DNA from: Prevotella amnii DSM 23384 = JCM 14753
Lineage (GTDB): Bacteria > Bacteroidota > Bacteroidia > Bacteroidales > Bacteroidaceae
DNA: 63,304 nt
NCBI RefSeq assembly: GCF_000378745.1
Contig: NZ_KB905276.1
Location: 1 to 63,304, forward strand
Direction of reading: 5' to 3'
Made by a program: the position numbers and the translations under genes. Under the pieces are notes generated by a model that had not been told where the DNA came from, ran no database searches, and saw only the letters and a list, made by a program, of their open reading frames with translations. Below are positions 42,223 through 51,668 of the stretch, one piece after another. How positions within the stretch are numbered: position 1 is the stretch's first letter; the number at the start of each line of letters is the position of its first letter.

Positions 42223-44829
42223 TTATATACCTCTTGATGCACCACAGTGTTTACAAATAAGATTACCACCTTGATAAATCAAAGATTCTTCTCCACAAAT
42301 AGGACACTTCAAACCATTAACCTTAGTCCCATCTACTAAATATTTCTTTAAAGCCCGCTCTACACCATTTTTCCAAGTATTTATACTTTCATCTTTTAGT
42401 TGTAATGAAGCTACTAAACGCATAACATGCTCTATTGGCATACGATAACGCAGCACACCTGAAATAAGTTTAGCATAATTCCAATATTCTGGATTAAATT
42501 TCTCTGATAACCCTTCTACTGTTGTCTTATAACCACGTTTATTCTCAAACTGGAAATCATAACGATGCTGCCCATTTTCTTCTGTTTGCTTAATAATTTT
42601 ACCTTTTGTTACACTTTTAGGTAATGCTATTCCTTCTTCATCATCTTGCAAACCTGTAAAGATTTCATATGGATAACCATTAAGTAAACCAACAAATGCT
42701 ACCCATTTCTCTTTATTATTCTGAAAGCGAACTACATCACAATCTAATTCTTTTGGGCGATGTTCTACTACTTCAGGACGCTGAAAAGGCATGTCATGGT
42801 TTTCTTCATATAAGTTAATTTGTTTATCAACTCTTTTTACATTATCCTTGTTATCATTATCTTTTAATAAATAGGTCTTCATATCTGCAAACAATCCTTT
42901 ATGGGAAATAATACTACAACCTTTGCACCCACACCTCCATGCCTCGAAATAAAGTTTGCTTATTGATTCTTCATCAATACTACTTGGCATATTTATAGTA
43001 ACAGAAACAGATTGATCTGTCCATTTCTCAATAGCTCCCTGCATATGTATTATCATAGACAAACTCTCATAATTTGCAGTAGTCATATAATAAGGAGAAC
43101 GTTTTATCAAATCATCTATTTCTTCTTGAGAATATTTTTTTGTAGGTTCTATACCATTTACTTTCATCCATGTTAAGAACTTACTATGATAAATAATATG
43201 TTCCCTAAACGAATTATCTAATTCGTATGCTAAATCTGTATTTGTATTAGTGTTTTTGTTATAACTATTTATTTTGTCATTATCACGATGCTTATATACT
43301 GGTATATATTTTGGTTCTATACCAGATGTTGTCTGAGTCATTAACGAAACTGTTTTTATAGAAGCTATCGCTAAGCAAGCTATATTACGACGACCATACC
43401 TCTCCATGTCATTGAACAATTGCTCATCTTCTCGCTTAAGACGTAAAATAAAAGGATTGTTCTTCTCACGAATTGCATCATAAATAGCAAAGCTACCACG
43501 CTCCTTTGCCATGTTTACCGAAGAACGATAAGCATTCAATGCCATTACTTTATGCACTTTAACAGAAAAATCAATAGATTCCTGAGTTCCATAACATAAC
43601 CCCATAGCTGCAAACATATCACCTTCAGCAGTAACGCCTATTCCTATACGACGTCCCATAGCACTCTTTTCTTTAATCTTTTTCCATAAATTATACTCCG
43701 TTTCCTTTATTTCTTTACTTACCGAAGCCTTTTCTATATTGGATAAAATGAGATCTATTTTTTCCAACTCAAGATCTACAATATCATCTAAAACACGCTG
43801 AGCTATCTGAACATGCTCTGCAAACTTATCAAAATCGAAACGAGCCTCTTTAGTAAATGGATCTATTACATAGGAATAAAGATTTAATGATAACAAATGA
43901 CAACTATCATAAGGACTTAATGGGATTTTATAATAAGGGGTTATAGATATTGTTTGAAAACCTAAGTCTGCATAACAATCGGAAAGACTATCCTTTAAAA
44001 TATTATCCCAAAACAACACAGTCGGCTCTGCATCATGATATGCTTTATATAATATTTTTTCAAAAAGATGCTTTGCATATATTTCTTTAGTAAATATAGG
44101 CTTAGTAGATATAATAGGAAACTGCTGAATATATGATTCTTCATTAATAACAGCCTTCATAAATTCATCCGTAATTTTTACTGATATATTAGCACTATTA
44201 TCTTTAGCCTTTTTAATATTTACATCTATTAAAGACTCTACATCTGGATGCTTTATATTCACCGATAACATTAAAGCTCCACTATGCCCACCTTGTACTA
44301 CTTCACGCATACTGTTAAAATAACGTTCCATAAAAGGTAATATACCTGTAGAAATAAGTTTAGAATCTTTTATAGAAGAACCCTTAGGACGAATATAACT
44401 TAAATCATGTCCTACAATGCCGCTACGCTTCATCAACTGCACCTGCTCCTCGTCTATATGCATAATTGTACCATAAGAATGTACATCTTCTGCTGAACCT
44501 ATTACAAAACAATTAGCCAAAGAGCTCAACAAATATTTATTACCAATACCAACCATTGAACTTCCTGAAGGGACAATATAACGAAAATGATCCAACACTT
44601 CAAAGACTTTTGCAGCATTGATAGGATTAACATATCTCTTTTCTATACGCGCCACTTCATTAGCTATACGCCAATGCATATCTTCTGGACTTTTTTCATA
44701 TAAATTACCTAAGCTATCCTTAAGTGCATAATTATCTATCCACACCTTGGCAGCAATTTCATCATTTCCAAAATAATTTAAAGCTGACTCTAAAACTTCT
44801 TCGTAAGAATATATTTTACAGGTTTCCAT
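42223..44829 (-). CDS. nrdJ: Adenosylcobalamin-dependent (class II) ribonucleotide reductase
   Basis: The 868-residue enzyme reduces ribonucleotides to deoxyribonucleotides with a radical from adenosylcobalamin, so it works with or without oxygen. It shows the substrate region with SANISVKITDEFMKAV, a finger-like CHLLSLNLYSY, GRRIGIGVTAEGDM and TTSGIEPKYIPVYK. A C-terminal zinc-ribbon CPICGEESLIYQGGNLICKHC follows (two CxxC). There is no N-terminal ATP cone, so allosteric activity control is probably absent. No B12 riboswitch could be found in the short gap to the divergent nitroreductase. It heads the nrdJ-folB-amidase-MCE unit. Confidence 0.92.
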   Translation of the reverse strand: METCKIYSYEEVLESALNYFGNDEIAAKVWIDNYALKDSLGNLYEKSPEDMHWRIANEVARIEKRYVNPINAAKVFEVLDHFRYIVPSGSSMVGIGNKYLLSSLANCFVIGSAEDVHSYGTIMHIDEEQVQLMKRSGIVGHDLSYIRPKGSSIKDSKLISTGILPFMERYFNSMREVVQGGHSGALMLSVNIKHPDVESLIDVNIKKAKDNSANISVKITDEFMKAVINEESYIQQFPIISTKPIFTKEIYAKHLFEKILYKAYHDAEPTVLFWDNILKDSLSDCYADLGFQTISITPYYKIPLSPYDSCHLLSLNLYSYVIDPFTKEARFDFDKFAEHVQIAQRVLDDIVDLELEKIDLILSNIEKASVSKEIKETEYNLWKKIKEKSAMGRRIGIGVTAEGDMFAAMGLCYGTQESIDFSVKVHKVMALNAYRSSVNMAKERGSFAIYDAIREKNNPFILRLKREDEQLFNDMERYGRRNIACLAIASIKTVSLMTQTTSGIEPKYIPVYKHRDNDKINSYNKNTNTNTDLAYELDNSFREHIIYHSKFLTWMKVNGIEPTKKYSQEEIDDLIKRSPYYMTTANYESLSMIIHMQGAIEKWTDQSVSVTINMPSSIDEESISKLYFEAWRCGCKGCSIISHKGLFADMKTYLLKDNDNKDNVKRVDKQINLYEENHDMPFQRPEVVEHRPKELDCDVVRFQNNKEKWVAFVGLLNGYPYEIFTGLQDDEEGIALPKSVTKGKIIKQTEENGQHRYDFQFENKRGYKTTVEGLSEKFNPEYWNYAKLISGVLRYRMPIEHVMRLVASLQLKDESINTWKNGVERALKKYLVDGTKVNGLKCPICGEESLIYQGGNLICKHCGASRGI

Positions 44830-44898
44830 TATCGGTATTTATTTCATCTTAATGGTTGCGAAGTTACTAATAGTTATCCAAAATAGAAAACTTTTATA

Positions 44899-44906
44899 TA
44901 CCTTTG
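44899..44906 (+). promoter_or_regulatory. -7 box of the nitroreductase gene
   Basis: TACCTTTG lies 20 bases before the ATG at 44927 and fits TAnnTTTG. An ATG at 44852, upstream of this box, is therefore unlikely to be the real start. Confidence 0.5.
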
Positions 44907-44926
44907 CAATATTAAAATTTCCAAAA

Positions 44927-45670
44927 ATGAAAACAATTACTCAACGAAAAACTATTCGAAAATATTCTAATAGAGAAGTTCCTATTGACTTTTTAAAGCA
45001 ATTACTCAGCGATGCAATGCATACTCCTACTATGGGGAATCTACAGCTTTACTCAGTAGTTATTACTCGTGATCCTGAAAAGAAAGCTGCATTAGCACCA
45101 GCTCACTTTAATCAACCTATGATAACAGAAGCACCTGTTGTGCTTACATTTTGTGCCGACTTTAATCGCACTACTCAATGGGCTTTAAACCGCAAAGCTA
45201 CACCTGGTTATAATAATTTTCTATCTTTCCTTAATGCCTCAACAGATACTCTTCTATATTGCCAAACTTTTTGTAATCTCGCAGAGGCAAATGGGCTTGG
45301 TACTTGTTTCTTAGGAACAACAATATATCAACCAAAACTTATTATAGACATTCTTAAACTACCTCGCCTTGTGTTTCCTATAGCTACCATAACCCTTGGC
45401 TATCCTGATGAAAATCCAAAACAATGCGAACGCTTACCTTTAGAAGGTATAATACATGAGGAAACTTATACAGATTATTCTCCTAAGCGTATTGATCATT
45501 TTTATTATGACAAAGAAGAAAAAACTGAAAATAAAAAATTTGTAGAAATCAATCATAAAGAAACACTTGCACAAGTATTTACAGATGTACGATACACTAA
45601 ATCTGATAATGAATCTTTATCAAAAGATATTATTGATACTTTAAAGCTACAAGATTTTTTAAATATATAA
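44927..45670 (+). CDS. Nitroreductase-family flavoprotein
   Basis: The 247-residue FMN enzyme starts MKTITQRKTIRKYSNREV, the usual nitroreductase opening with the FMN-binding RxxRKY. It then shows MHTPTMGNLQLYSVVI (FMN site), FCNLAEANGLGTCFLGT and TITLGYPDENP. It reduces nitro or quinone compounds with NAD(P)H; the natural substrate is unknown. The start follows a promoter box and matches the family N-terminus. It is divergent from nrdJ. Confidence 0.9.
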   Translation: MKTITQRKTIRKYSNREVPIDFLKQLLSDAMHTPTMGNLQLYSVVITRDPEKKAALAPAHFNQPMITEAPVVLTFCADFNRTTQWALNRKATPGYNNFLSFLNASTDTLLYCQTFCNLAEANGLGTCFLGTTIYQPKLIIDILKLPRLVFPIATITLGYPDENPKQCERLPLEGIIHEETYTDYSPKRIDHFYYDKEEKTENKKFVEINHKETLAQVFTDVRYTKSDNESLSKDIIDTLKLQDFLNI

Positions 45671-45686
45671 ATCGGCTTTAATAAGA

Positions 45687-45717
45687 AAAAAGAAGGTTAT
45701 CTTTTAGCCTTCTTTTT
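45687..45717 (+). terminator. Terminator after the nitroreductase gene
   Basis: AAAAAGAAGG (45687-45696) pairs with CCTTCTTTTT (45708-45717), with an 11-base loop and a following CTTTTCTTTA. It begins 16 bases after the stop codon. The A- and T-rich flanks would let it work in both directions. Confidence 0.75.
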
Positions 45718-45813
45718 CTTTTCTTTATACAACAGGAATAGAATTACTACCTTATATCAATTTATCAAAAGCTGATTATAAACAAACTTGAACAATCGCT
45801 TCCTACTGTCAAA

Positions 45814-46260
45814 CTAATCATCTTTTGGAGAAAAAGTCTCCCACGTCTGATCATCAAAAAACACTCTAATTTCTTTAATTTTACGTGCTGGCTTATCAAT
45901 ATATTTAATTTCTTTATGCACATTTTCTAAATTACCTTTTGGCGAAGGTTTTGTATCTTGTTCTGCAAAATTATCTACATCTAAATTATCAAAAGGTAAT
46001 ACAGGATTATTATTATAACAAGACTTATTAGTTTTTCTTGAACCATTAGCATTTAAAAACATTTCACCTTTTCCAAACATTAACCAATCAAGATTAATTT
46101 CAGGATATTTACTGTGTATAGCTTCTACAGTATTAAGTGTTGGCTTAGTTCGCCCACTAAAAATGCTACTTAAAGCACCAGGAGATATTCCTATAAAGTT
46201 AGCAAAGTCTTGCTGAGTCATTTTTTCAAATTCCATAAGTAGTTTTATTCTATCCTTCAT
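45814..46260 (-). CDS. XRE-family helix-turn-helix regulator
   Basis: The 148-residue protein has a Cro/CI-type helix-turn-helix near 10-60 (MTQQDFANFIGISPGALSSI, then FSGRTKPTLNTVEAIHSKYP), followed by LDWLMFGKGEMFL, a pattern seen in Bacteroidales regulators. The C-terminal about 70 residues are polar and contain no known domain. It has a gene-free region of 1.1 kb upstream. A perfect 16-base palindrome about 130 bases before its start may be an operator. What it controls is not known. Confidence 0.87.
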   Translation of the reverse strand: MKDRIKLLMEFEKMTQQDFANFIGISPGALSSIFSGRTKPTLNTVEAIHSKYPEINLDWLMFGKGEMFLNANGSRKTNKSCYNNNPVLPFDNLDVDNFAEQDTKPSPKGNLENVHKEIKYIDKPARKIKEIRVFFDDQTWETFSPKDD

Positions 46261-46390
46261 AATAAAATCTTTAATAATCTATAAGTAAACCTTTCTTTAT
46301 ATATCATATCTACAAAGGTAAATATAAAAAAGAAAACTACAAAATAAAATTCATTTAAATTTAAAAATAAAAACCTATAATAATTCCGTC

Positions 46391-46406
46391 TACGTTTTAA
46401 AACGTA
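46391..46406. promoter_or_regulatory. Perfect palindrome, candidate operator of the XRE regulator
   Basis: TACGTTTTAAAACGTA reads the same on both strands. It lies 131 bases upstream of the XRE regulator start. A sequence sharing GTTTTAAA and CGTAAACA occurs around 46710-46733. Dimeric XRE repressors bind such symmetric sites, so self-regulation is a reasonable guess. Confidence 0.45.
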
Positions 46407-47191
46407 AACACAAAATAGACACTTACCCTTTTATTCACCTTTGTAAATAAAACACCGAAAAGAAGAGTCCCTTTTATTATTTAATTAAACTTTACTATAA
46501 AATGATTATCAGTTATTTATACTCTCCTATAAACCTATAAATACTTTTAATTATGCTATATTTATTAAAGAGGCACGCTTAGAACCTTTAGCACATCTTT
46601 ATTCAAAAGTATTAACAGGCTAATATATAAGTAGTTATATTACAGTTTCGTATATGGAAAAGTATGCAGTTTTAGAATGTATATAATTATCTACATTTTG
46701 TGTTTTAAATTCTAAAGCGTAAACATTTTGCTACGAATCTACACATCTTTATATTTTCGTTGCTTGATTTTTTTATTTTAAAAACAAAATATATTGGATT
46801 GTAAAGGTTAATAAAAGGAAATACCTATATATGCTTATACAAGTTCGTTACTATATTTTTTATATTACATATTTCTAAAATAAAACTAACAATATTCATC
46901 TATGCAAATACTATAAACCTTTAAATGCTATTATAATATAAGTACACAACACTATTCACATTTATATATCCACTTCTACTATATAATCTTTAGATGAAAA
47001 GTTTATAAAGTTCCTAAACATATAAACTAAAAAATATAAGTTCGCAAACTACTCGTATAAAACTAAAATTTATAGACTTCAGCAAAATAAATTAAGTCTC
47101 TATATTAAGCATATAAGTCATATACATAGTAAAAGATAACTTTTAAAATACTAAAAACTACATTTTTATTAATAAAAGATGAGTATTAAAA

Positions 47192-47256
47192 AACAAAAAT
47201 AATCTATTTTTGTTTTATTTTTAATCTATTTTTGTACGAAAAATAGATTAAAAATG
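47192..47256. repeat. Hairpin repeat, copy B
   Basis: This copy is nearly identical to 21237-21301. The stem here is a perfect 17 bases: ATTTTTAATCTATTTTT (47217-47233) with AAAAATAGATTAAAAAT (47239-47255), around the loop GTACG. It lies in the long gene-free stretch, about 130 bases beyond the DUF4421 stop codon. Confidence 0.7.
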
Positions 47257-47381
47257 TTTTATAAAGATTTCTTTTTCAGGGTAAGCAAATATAGTTTTTA
47301 ATATAAAACATACATGCTTCTATTATAACAAGTAATGGTTATTCCTATTAAAATAAAACATGCGCACATTATATTAAAGAC

Positions 47382-48542
47382 TTATTTATCTTTACTTTTT
47401 AATACTTTCCTTCTGCCAAAATTTATCCCTACATATATATTTACATTACCAAAGGAATTGTTTGTTGAAAAATTTTCTTTTCTATAATTATAAGTATGAA
47501 AAATAGCACTCATACCCGCATACCATTTACTATTATTATATACTAATCCAAAGCGCCCTATGCCGTCAATATTAATATTCTCTAAATTGAAATTACCAAT
47601 ACTATACTCTTTTTTTAATTCTCCAGAACTTGCTTTATATCCTAAAGCTAAAGACAAAGAAACTGCTAAAAGACAATTCTTTTTAAACACCCAATTATAA
47701 GCATATCCTCCACTTATAGATATATCCTTATATTTTAGCTGCTTAAACATGATTGTACTATCAAGCCTTGCTGTAGGGTAATTATATTGCAAATAATTAT
47801 GGATTAGCGTATTTAATTCGTCCCAAGATACTGATAATTTATGTATAGTATATCCAAAACCTATAAGAGGACTACCAGCAGAGCGACGTTGTACCGTACT
47901 TTGACTAAACGCAGCAGGATAAGAAAAATAGTGATAATTGAATATATAATAAAGATTAATACCATATATGCTAGAAGACAGTCCTCCAAAATCTACACCG
48001 TGCAAAACATCTGTATTAATATACTCACCTAAATTAAGATGACGAATTTTAAAATTACTACCTGTATTGCGATAATATAAATCTATCCCTATCATAGAGC
48101 TGTATAGACTAAGATCGTACTCTTGCTTCTGCACTTTGCTACTGCTAAACAAACTAAAATGACGCACGTCGATAGTATATCCTAAAAACATCCATCTCCA
48201 CCCAAAATAAGGACCTACCTTTATGCTTGCACTAGGAGAAAGCGAAATACTTTGATTAGAAGAACTACTAATTCTATAATGCTCATATGTATTAGTGTTT
48301 TGTAACATCACTGTAAAGTTATACCTCTGTGGTTCTATATATGTAGTATCTATCTTATTAAAACCACATACTACTTTTCTCGCCTTATTTATTTGTCGCT
48401 GATACCATATAGAAGTAGTATCTACTCGCATCCATTTCACTGTATCTTTATACAAATCAGCACTAACCCCTTTATCTATTTTAATAGCAAAAGAGGATTG
48501 TGCAAAAATAAGCAACATAAGGTATGATAACACTATTCGCAA
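47382..48542 (-). CDS. DUF4421-domain outer-envelope protein
   Basis: The 386-residue protein has a signal peptide (about 1-19, ending SFA). The rest fits DUF4421, with many alternating strand patterns (GPYFGWRWMFLGYTIDVRHF, GGYAYNWVFKKNCLLAVSLS) that suggest a beta-barrel in the outer membrane. The C-terminus ends with RKVLKSKDK after a strand-like INFG. No function is known. It is 55 bases downstream of the oxidoreductase gene on the same strand. Confidence 0.82.
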   Translation of the reverse strand: MRIVLSYLMLLIFAQSSFAIKIDKGVSADLYKDTVKWMRVDTTSIWYQRQINKARKVVCGFNKIDTTYIEPQRYNFTVMLQNTNTYEHYRISSSSNQSISLSPSASIKVGPYFGWRWMFLGYTIDVRHFSLFSSSKVQKQEYDLSLYSSMIGIDLYYRNTGSNFKIRHLNLGEYINTDVLHGVDFGGLSSSIYGINLYYIFNYHYFSYPAAFSQSTVQRRSAGSPLIGFGYTIHKLSVSWDELNTLIHNYLQYNYPTARLDSTIMFKQLKYKDISISGGYAYNWVFKKNCLLAVSLSLALGYKASSGELKKEYSIGNFNLENINIDGIGRFGLVYNNSKWYAGMSAIFHTYNYRKENFSTNNSFGNVNIYVGINFGRRKVLKSKDK

Positions 48543-48597
48543 AACAATACCATTAATATTAAAAAAGAATTTATAATAAATATTTTATCTTTATCTT

Positions 48598-49584
48598 TTA
48601 AATCTTGCCTAAAACTCTATCCATGACCCAATTTGTGGGAGTAGCACTAACACTATTACACTTACACACACCTATCCCTTGCATATCTTCTATAACAGCT
48701 TTTATAATAGGAAGTTGCACATAAGCAGGATTTTCTATTTCTATTTTTTTTATACCTGTACTAGTATGTAAGCGAATAGGATCATATGTATAAATAGAAA
48801 AAGCTAATCTACCCTTTTCACCAAATATCTCTACCCTATCTTCGCGAGCACTCTCGTGTGCAGCAAAACACCATGCGCCACTTGCTGTAAGCCCATTATC
48901 AAAACGAAATACTGCATTTACAGTATCCTCTACTCCTTCATATAAACCTCGCCTATTGGCTGTATATCCATGAGCTTTTACAATAACTCCAAACATATCT
49001 TGTAACAAATCGAGCTGGTGAGGAGCAAGATCATAAAAATAACCTCCACCTGATATGTTAGATTGTAAACGCCAAGGCAGCTCTCCTTTTTGTGTATAAT
49101 CAAGATCGCGTGGTGGTACTGCAAAACGTATCTGAATAGTAAGCACTTTACCTACCGCGCCTTCTCTTATCATCTGTTTTACCTTTTGAAAATAAGGTAA
49201 ATAACGACGATAATATGCCACAAAACAATCTACTCCAGTCTGCTCAGATATACGATTTATGCGCACACAATCATCATACGAAGATGCCAATGGTTTCTCT
49301 ATATAGCAAGGCTTACCAGACTGCATAGCCATTATAGCAAATGTGGCATGAGACGAAGGAGGTGTTGCTATGTAAATAGCATTAACATCGGGATCCTCTA
49401 CTAATGCCTGAGCATCGGTATACCATTTCTGTATATTATGTTTTTCTGCATATCGCCGAGCGTTCTGTTCACTTCTGCTAAACACTGCTACTACATGTGA
49501 GCCTGCTACTAAATTAAAAGCTGGACCTGATTTCTGCTCAGTTACCTCACCACAACCTATAAAACCCCAATTTATCTGTTTCAT
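48598..49584 (-). CDS. Gfo/Idh/MocA-family oxidoreductase
   Basis: The 328-residue NAD(P)-dependent enzyme has the N-terminal nucleotide-binding fold (NWGFIGCGEVTEQKSGP, AVFSRS), the EKPLASSYDDC motif near 95 with the catalytic Lys, and GGGYFYDLAPHQLDLL with the conserved His of the C-terminal domain. Members act on sugars, inositol and related compounds. The substrate cannot be inferred from these neighbours. A candidate -7 box, TAAATTTG on the minus strand, is at 49608-49601. Confidence 0.9.
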   Translation of the reverse strand: MKQINWGFIGCGEVTEQKSGPAFNLVAGSHVVAVFSRSEQNARRYAEKHNIQKWYTDAQALVEDPDVNAIYIATPPSSHATFAIMAMQSGKPCYIEKPLASSYDDCVRINRISEQTGVDCFVAYYRRYLPYFQKVKQMIREGAVGKVLTIQIRFAVPPRDLDYTQKGELPWRLQSNISGGGYFYDLAPHQLDLLQDMFGVIVKAHGYTANRRGLYEGVEDTVNAVFRFDNGLTASGAWCFAAHESAREDRVEIFGEKGRLAFSIYTYDPIRLHTSTGIKKIEIENPAYVQLPIIKAVIEDMQGIGVCKCNSVSATPTNWVMDRVLGKI

Positions 49585-49732
49585 CTTTGTCCCTTTTTTG
49601 CAAATTTACAAAAATATATCAATCTAAAAGTTTCTACACTTTACAAAACTTACAACTTATTCTATAAATATTTTCATACTATATATAAGTAAACAGAAAC
49701 TTTTATATAAAAGAAACACATCTGCCTATCGC

Positions 49733-51628
49733 TTAAATATTCATGCTTATCATCTCTCCATCTATTATTATCTTTTCTTCTGCAAGCATTTCTTCTATTA
49801 TATTTAAAGTAGTAACCTCATCATTAAATATTGCTTTTATTTCTGTTATGAGATGCTGTTTCCTATCACTTAGCAAGACCATTATCTTATTTCTTATATT
49901 AGATGATTTTATTTTATCTTGTTTATGAACATTAGAAAGGCAAACATCACACTGATTGCAATCTGACGTTTTTGTTTCACTAAAATAACGAAGTAACTGT
50001 CTGCTACGACAAATACTATCTTCTTCTGCATAAGATATTACTGCTTTGATGCGTTTTGTAAACTCTTCTTTCCTAATATCATATACCTGTTCAGACAACT
50101 CTATATCATCTCCATCTATTCTATCATATAAATAGGTAACAAGTGGCACTTTATGACGTGGTATGAAACTTATAATGCGCTTTTTACTTAAATCTATTAA
50201 AGCCATATAGGTTTTATTCACATCTAATCCTGCTTGCTGAGCAATCCAACTTTCATCAACGAAACCATAGTCTGAAAACAATCCTCCATAAGACCGTAAA
50301 AGTGCTGTAACCACACTATTTTCATTTTTAGAAAGAGAATCTAACCGATATAAATCATCACGGTTAAGAAGAAAATGAACACGTGCTATATTATTGGGAT
50401 TAGGTTCATACTTAATATAACCAGCACGATGAATTATTTGTAATGCTGAATTTACACGTGTGGGGAAATGCTTAAAATTGAAACTAAACTTATCTATAGG
50501 AAATTCAAAAGTATACCCTTTGCCACTTCCTATACCTACCTGAAAGAAATAAGACAAATGATCATACACTTGCCTAATATACTCTTTAGGTGGAAAAGTT
50601 TCTTCTATCCTATTAGTAAGTTTTGCTCTATCATGACCATTATAAAGCAGCACTGCATAAGATTTTTTCCCATCTCTACCAGCTCTACCTGCTTCTTGGA
50701 AATAAGCTTCTATCGAACTTGGACAATCAATATGAATCACTACCCTTACATCTGGTTTATCTATACCCATTCCGAAAGCATTTGTAGCAACAATTACACG
50801 TGTTTTATCGGCTTGCCATTCTTTCTGGCGCTGATCTTTAACAGTATTTTCTAACCCTGCATGATACCATGTTGCTGATATTCCGCTCTTAACAAGTAGC
50901 TCTGCAGCTTCCTTTGTACGCTTTCTGCTTCTACAATAAACAATAGCAGCTTTAGGTATAGCTTTTAATATATGTATCATTTCAGAGTATTTATCATCTG
51001 CCCTACGCACAATATATGCCAAATTTTTACGTTCAAAACTCATTCTGAACACATTTCTTTTTGCGAAAAGAAGTTGGTCTTGAATATCATCTATAACCTC
51101 TGAAGTAGCAGTTGCAGTAAGAGCAAGAATAGGAATGTTAGGAAGTTGCCTCCTTATATCTGCAATAGCAAGATAAGAAGGACGAAAATCATATCCCCAC
51201 TGACTAATACAGTGGGCTTCATCTACTGTAATAAAACTAACATTAATACGTTTTAACTTTGTCTGAAAAATGTCAGAACAAATACGTTCAGGGGATATAT
51301 AGAGCAATTTAATACCGCCAAAGATACAATTTTCTAAGGTCGAAACAATTTCATTTCTACTCATACCAGAATATATAGCAGCAGCTTGTATGCCTTTTTT
51401 CTTTAGGTGATCTACCTGATCTTTCATTAAAGCTATAAGTGGCGTAATAACAATACATACACCATCTTTTGCTAAAGCAGGCACTTGAAAAGTAATAGAC
51501 TTTCCTCCTCCTGTAGGCATCAAGCCTAATGTATCCCTACCTTCACCTATACTTTCTATAATATTCTGTTGTATGCCACGAAAATCGTCATACCCCCAAT
51601 ACTTTTTTAGAATATCTTTATAGCTCAT
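49733..51628 (-). CDS. recQ: ATP-dependent DNA helicase RecQ
   Basis: The 631-residue helicase unwinds DNA in recombination and repair. It shows MPTGGGKSITFQVPAL (Walker A), DEAHCISQWGYDFRPSY (DEAH), ALTATATSEV, ATNAFGMGIDKPDVR and QEAGRAGRDG. A zinc motif follows (CRSRQLLRYF and CNQCDVCL), then a winged-helix region. I see no clear HRDC domain at the end, which is usual for the shorter RecQ type. recJ lies 40 bases upstream on the same strand, so the pair is probably one unit. Confidence 0.95.
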   Translation of the reverse strand: MSYKDILKKYWGYDDFRGIQQNIIESIGEGRDTLGLMPTGGGKSITFQVPALAKDGVCIVITPLIALMKDQVDHLKKKGIQAAAIYSGMSRNEIVSTLENCIFGGIKLLYISPERICSDIFQTKLKRINVSFITVDEAHCISQWGYDFRPSYLAIADIRRQLPNIPILALTATATSEVIDDIQDQLLFAKRNVFRMSFERKNLAYIVRRADDKYSEMIHILKAIPKAAIVYCRSRKRTKEAAELLVKSGISATWYHAGLENTVKDQRQKEWQADKTRVIVATNAFGMGIDKPDVRVVIHIDCPSSIEAYFQEAGRAGRDGKKSYAVLLYNGHDRAKLTNRIEETFPPKEYIRQVYDHLSYFFQVGIGSGKGYTFEFPIDKFSFNFKHFPTRVNSALQIIHRAGYIKYEPNPNNIARVHFLLNRDDLYRLDSLSKNENSVVTALLRSYGGLFSDYGFVDESWIAQQAGLDVNKTYMALIDLSKKRIISFIPRHKVPLVTYLYDRIDGDDIELSEQVYDIRKEEFTKRIKAVISYAEEDSICRSRQLLRYFSETKTSDCNQCDVCLSNVHKQDKIKSSNIRNKIMVLLSDRKQHLITEIKAIFNDEVTTLNIIEEMLAEEKIIIDGEMISMNI

Positions 51629-51668
51629 GGGTATTTTTGCTTAAAAAATAATAAAGAGAAAAGATTTA

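Larger units (their letters stand above)
46261..47381. other. Gene-free stretch of 1.1 kb
   Basis: No reading frame of note is found on either strand. The sequence is very AT-rich. It holds the palindrome at 46391-46406, a related half-like site near 46710-46730, and the hairpin repeat copy B at 47192-47256. An unrecognised small RNA cannot be excluded. It is the longest spacer between core genes in this window. Confidence 0.6.

Noticed and set aside
44830..44926. Cobalamin riboswitch before nrdJ
   Set aside because: The divergent gap is under 100 bases and shows no B12-box; too short for the aptamer.
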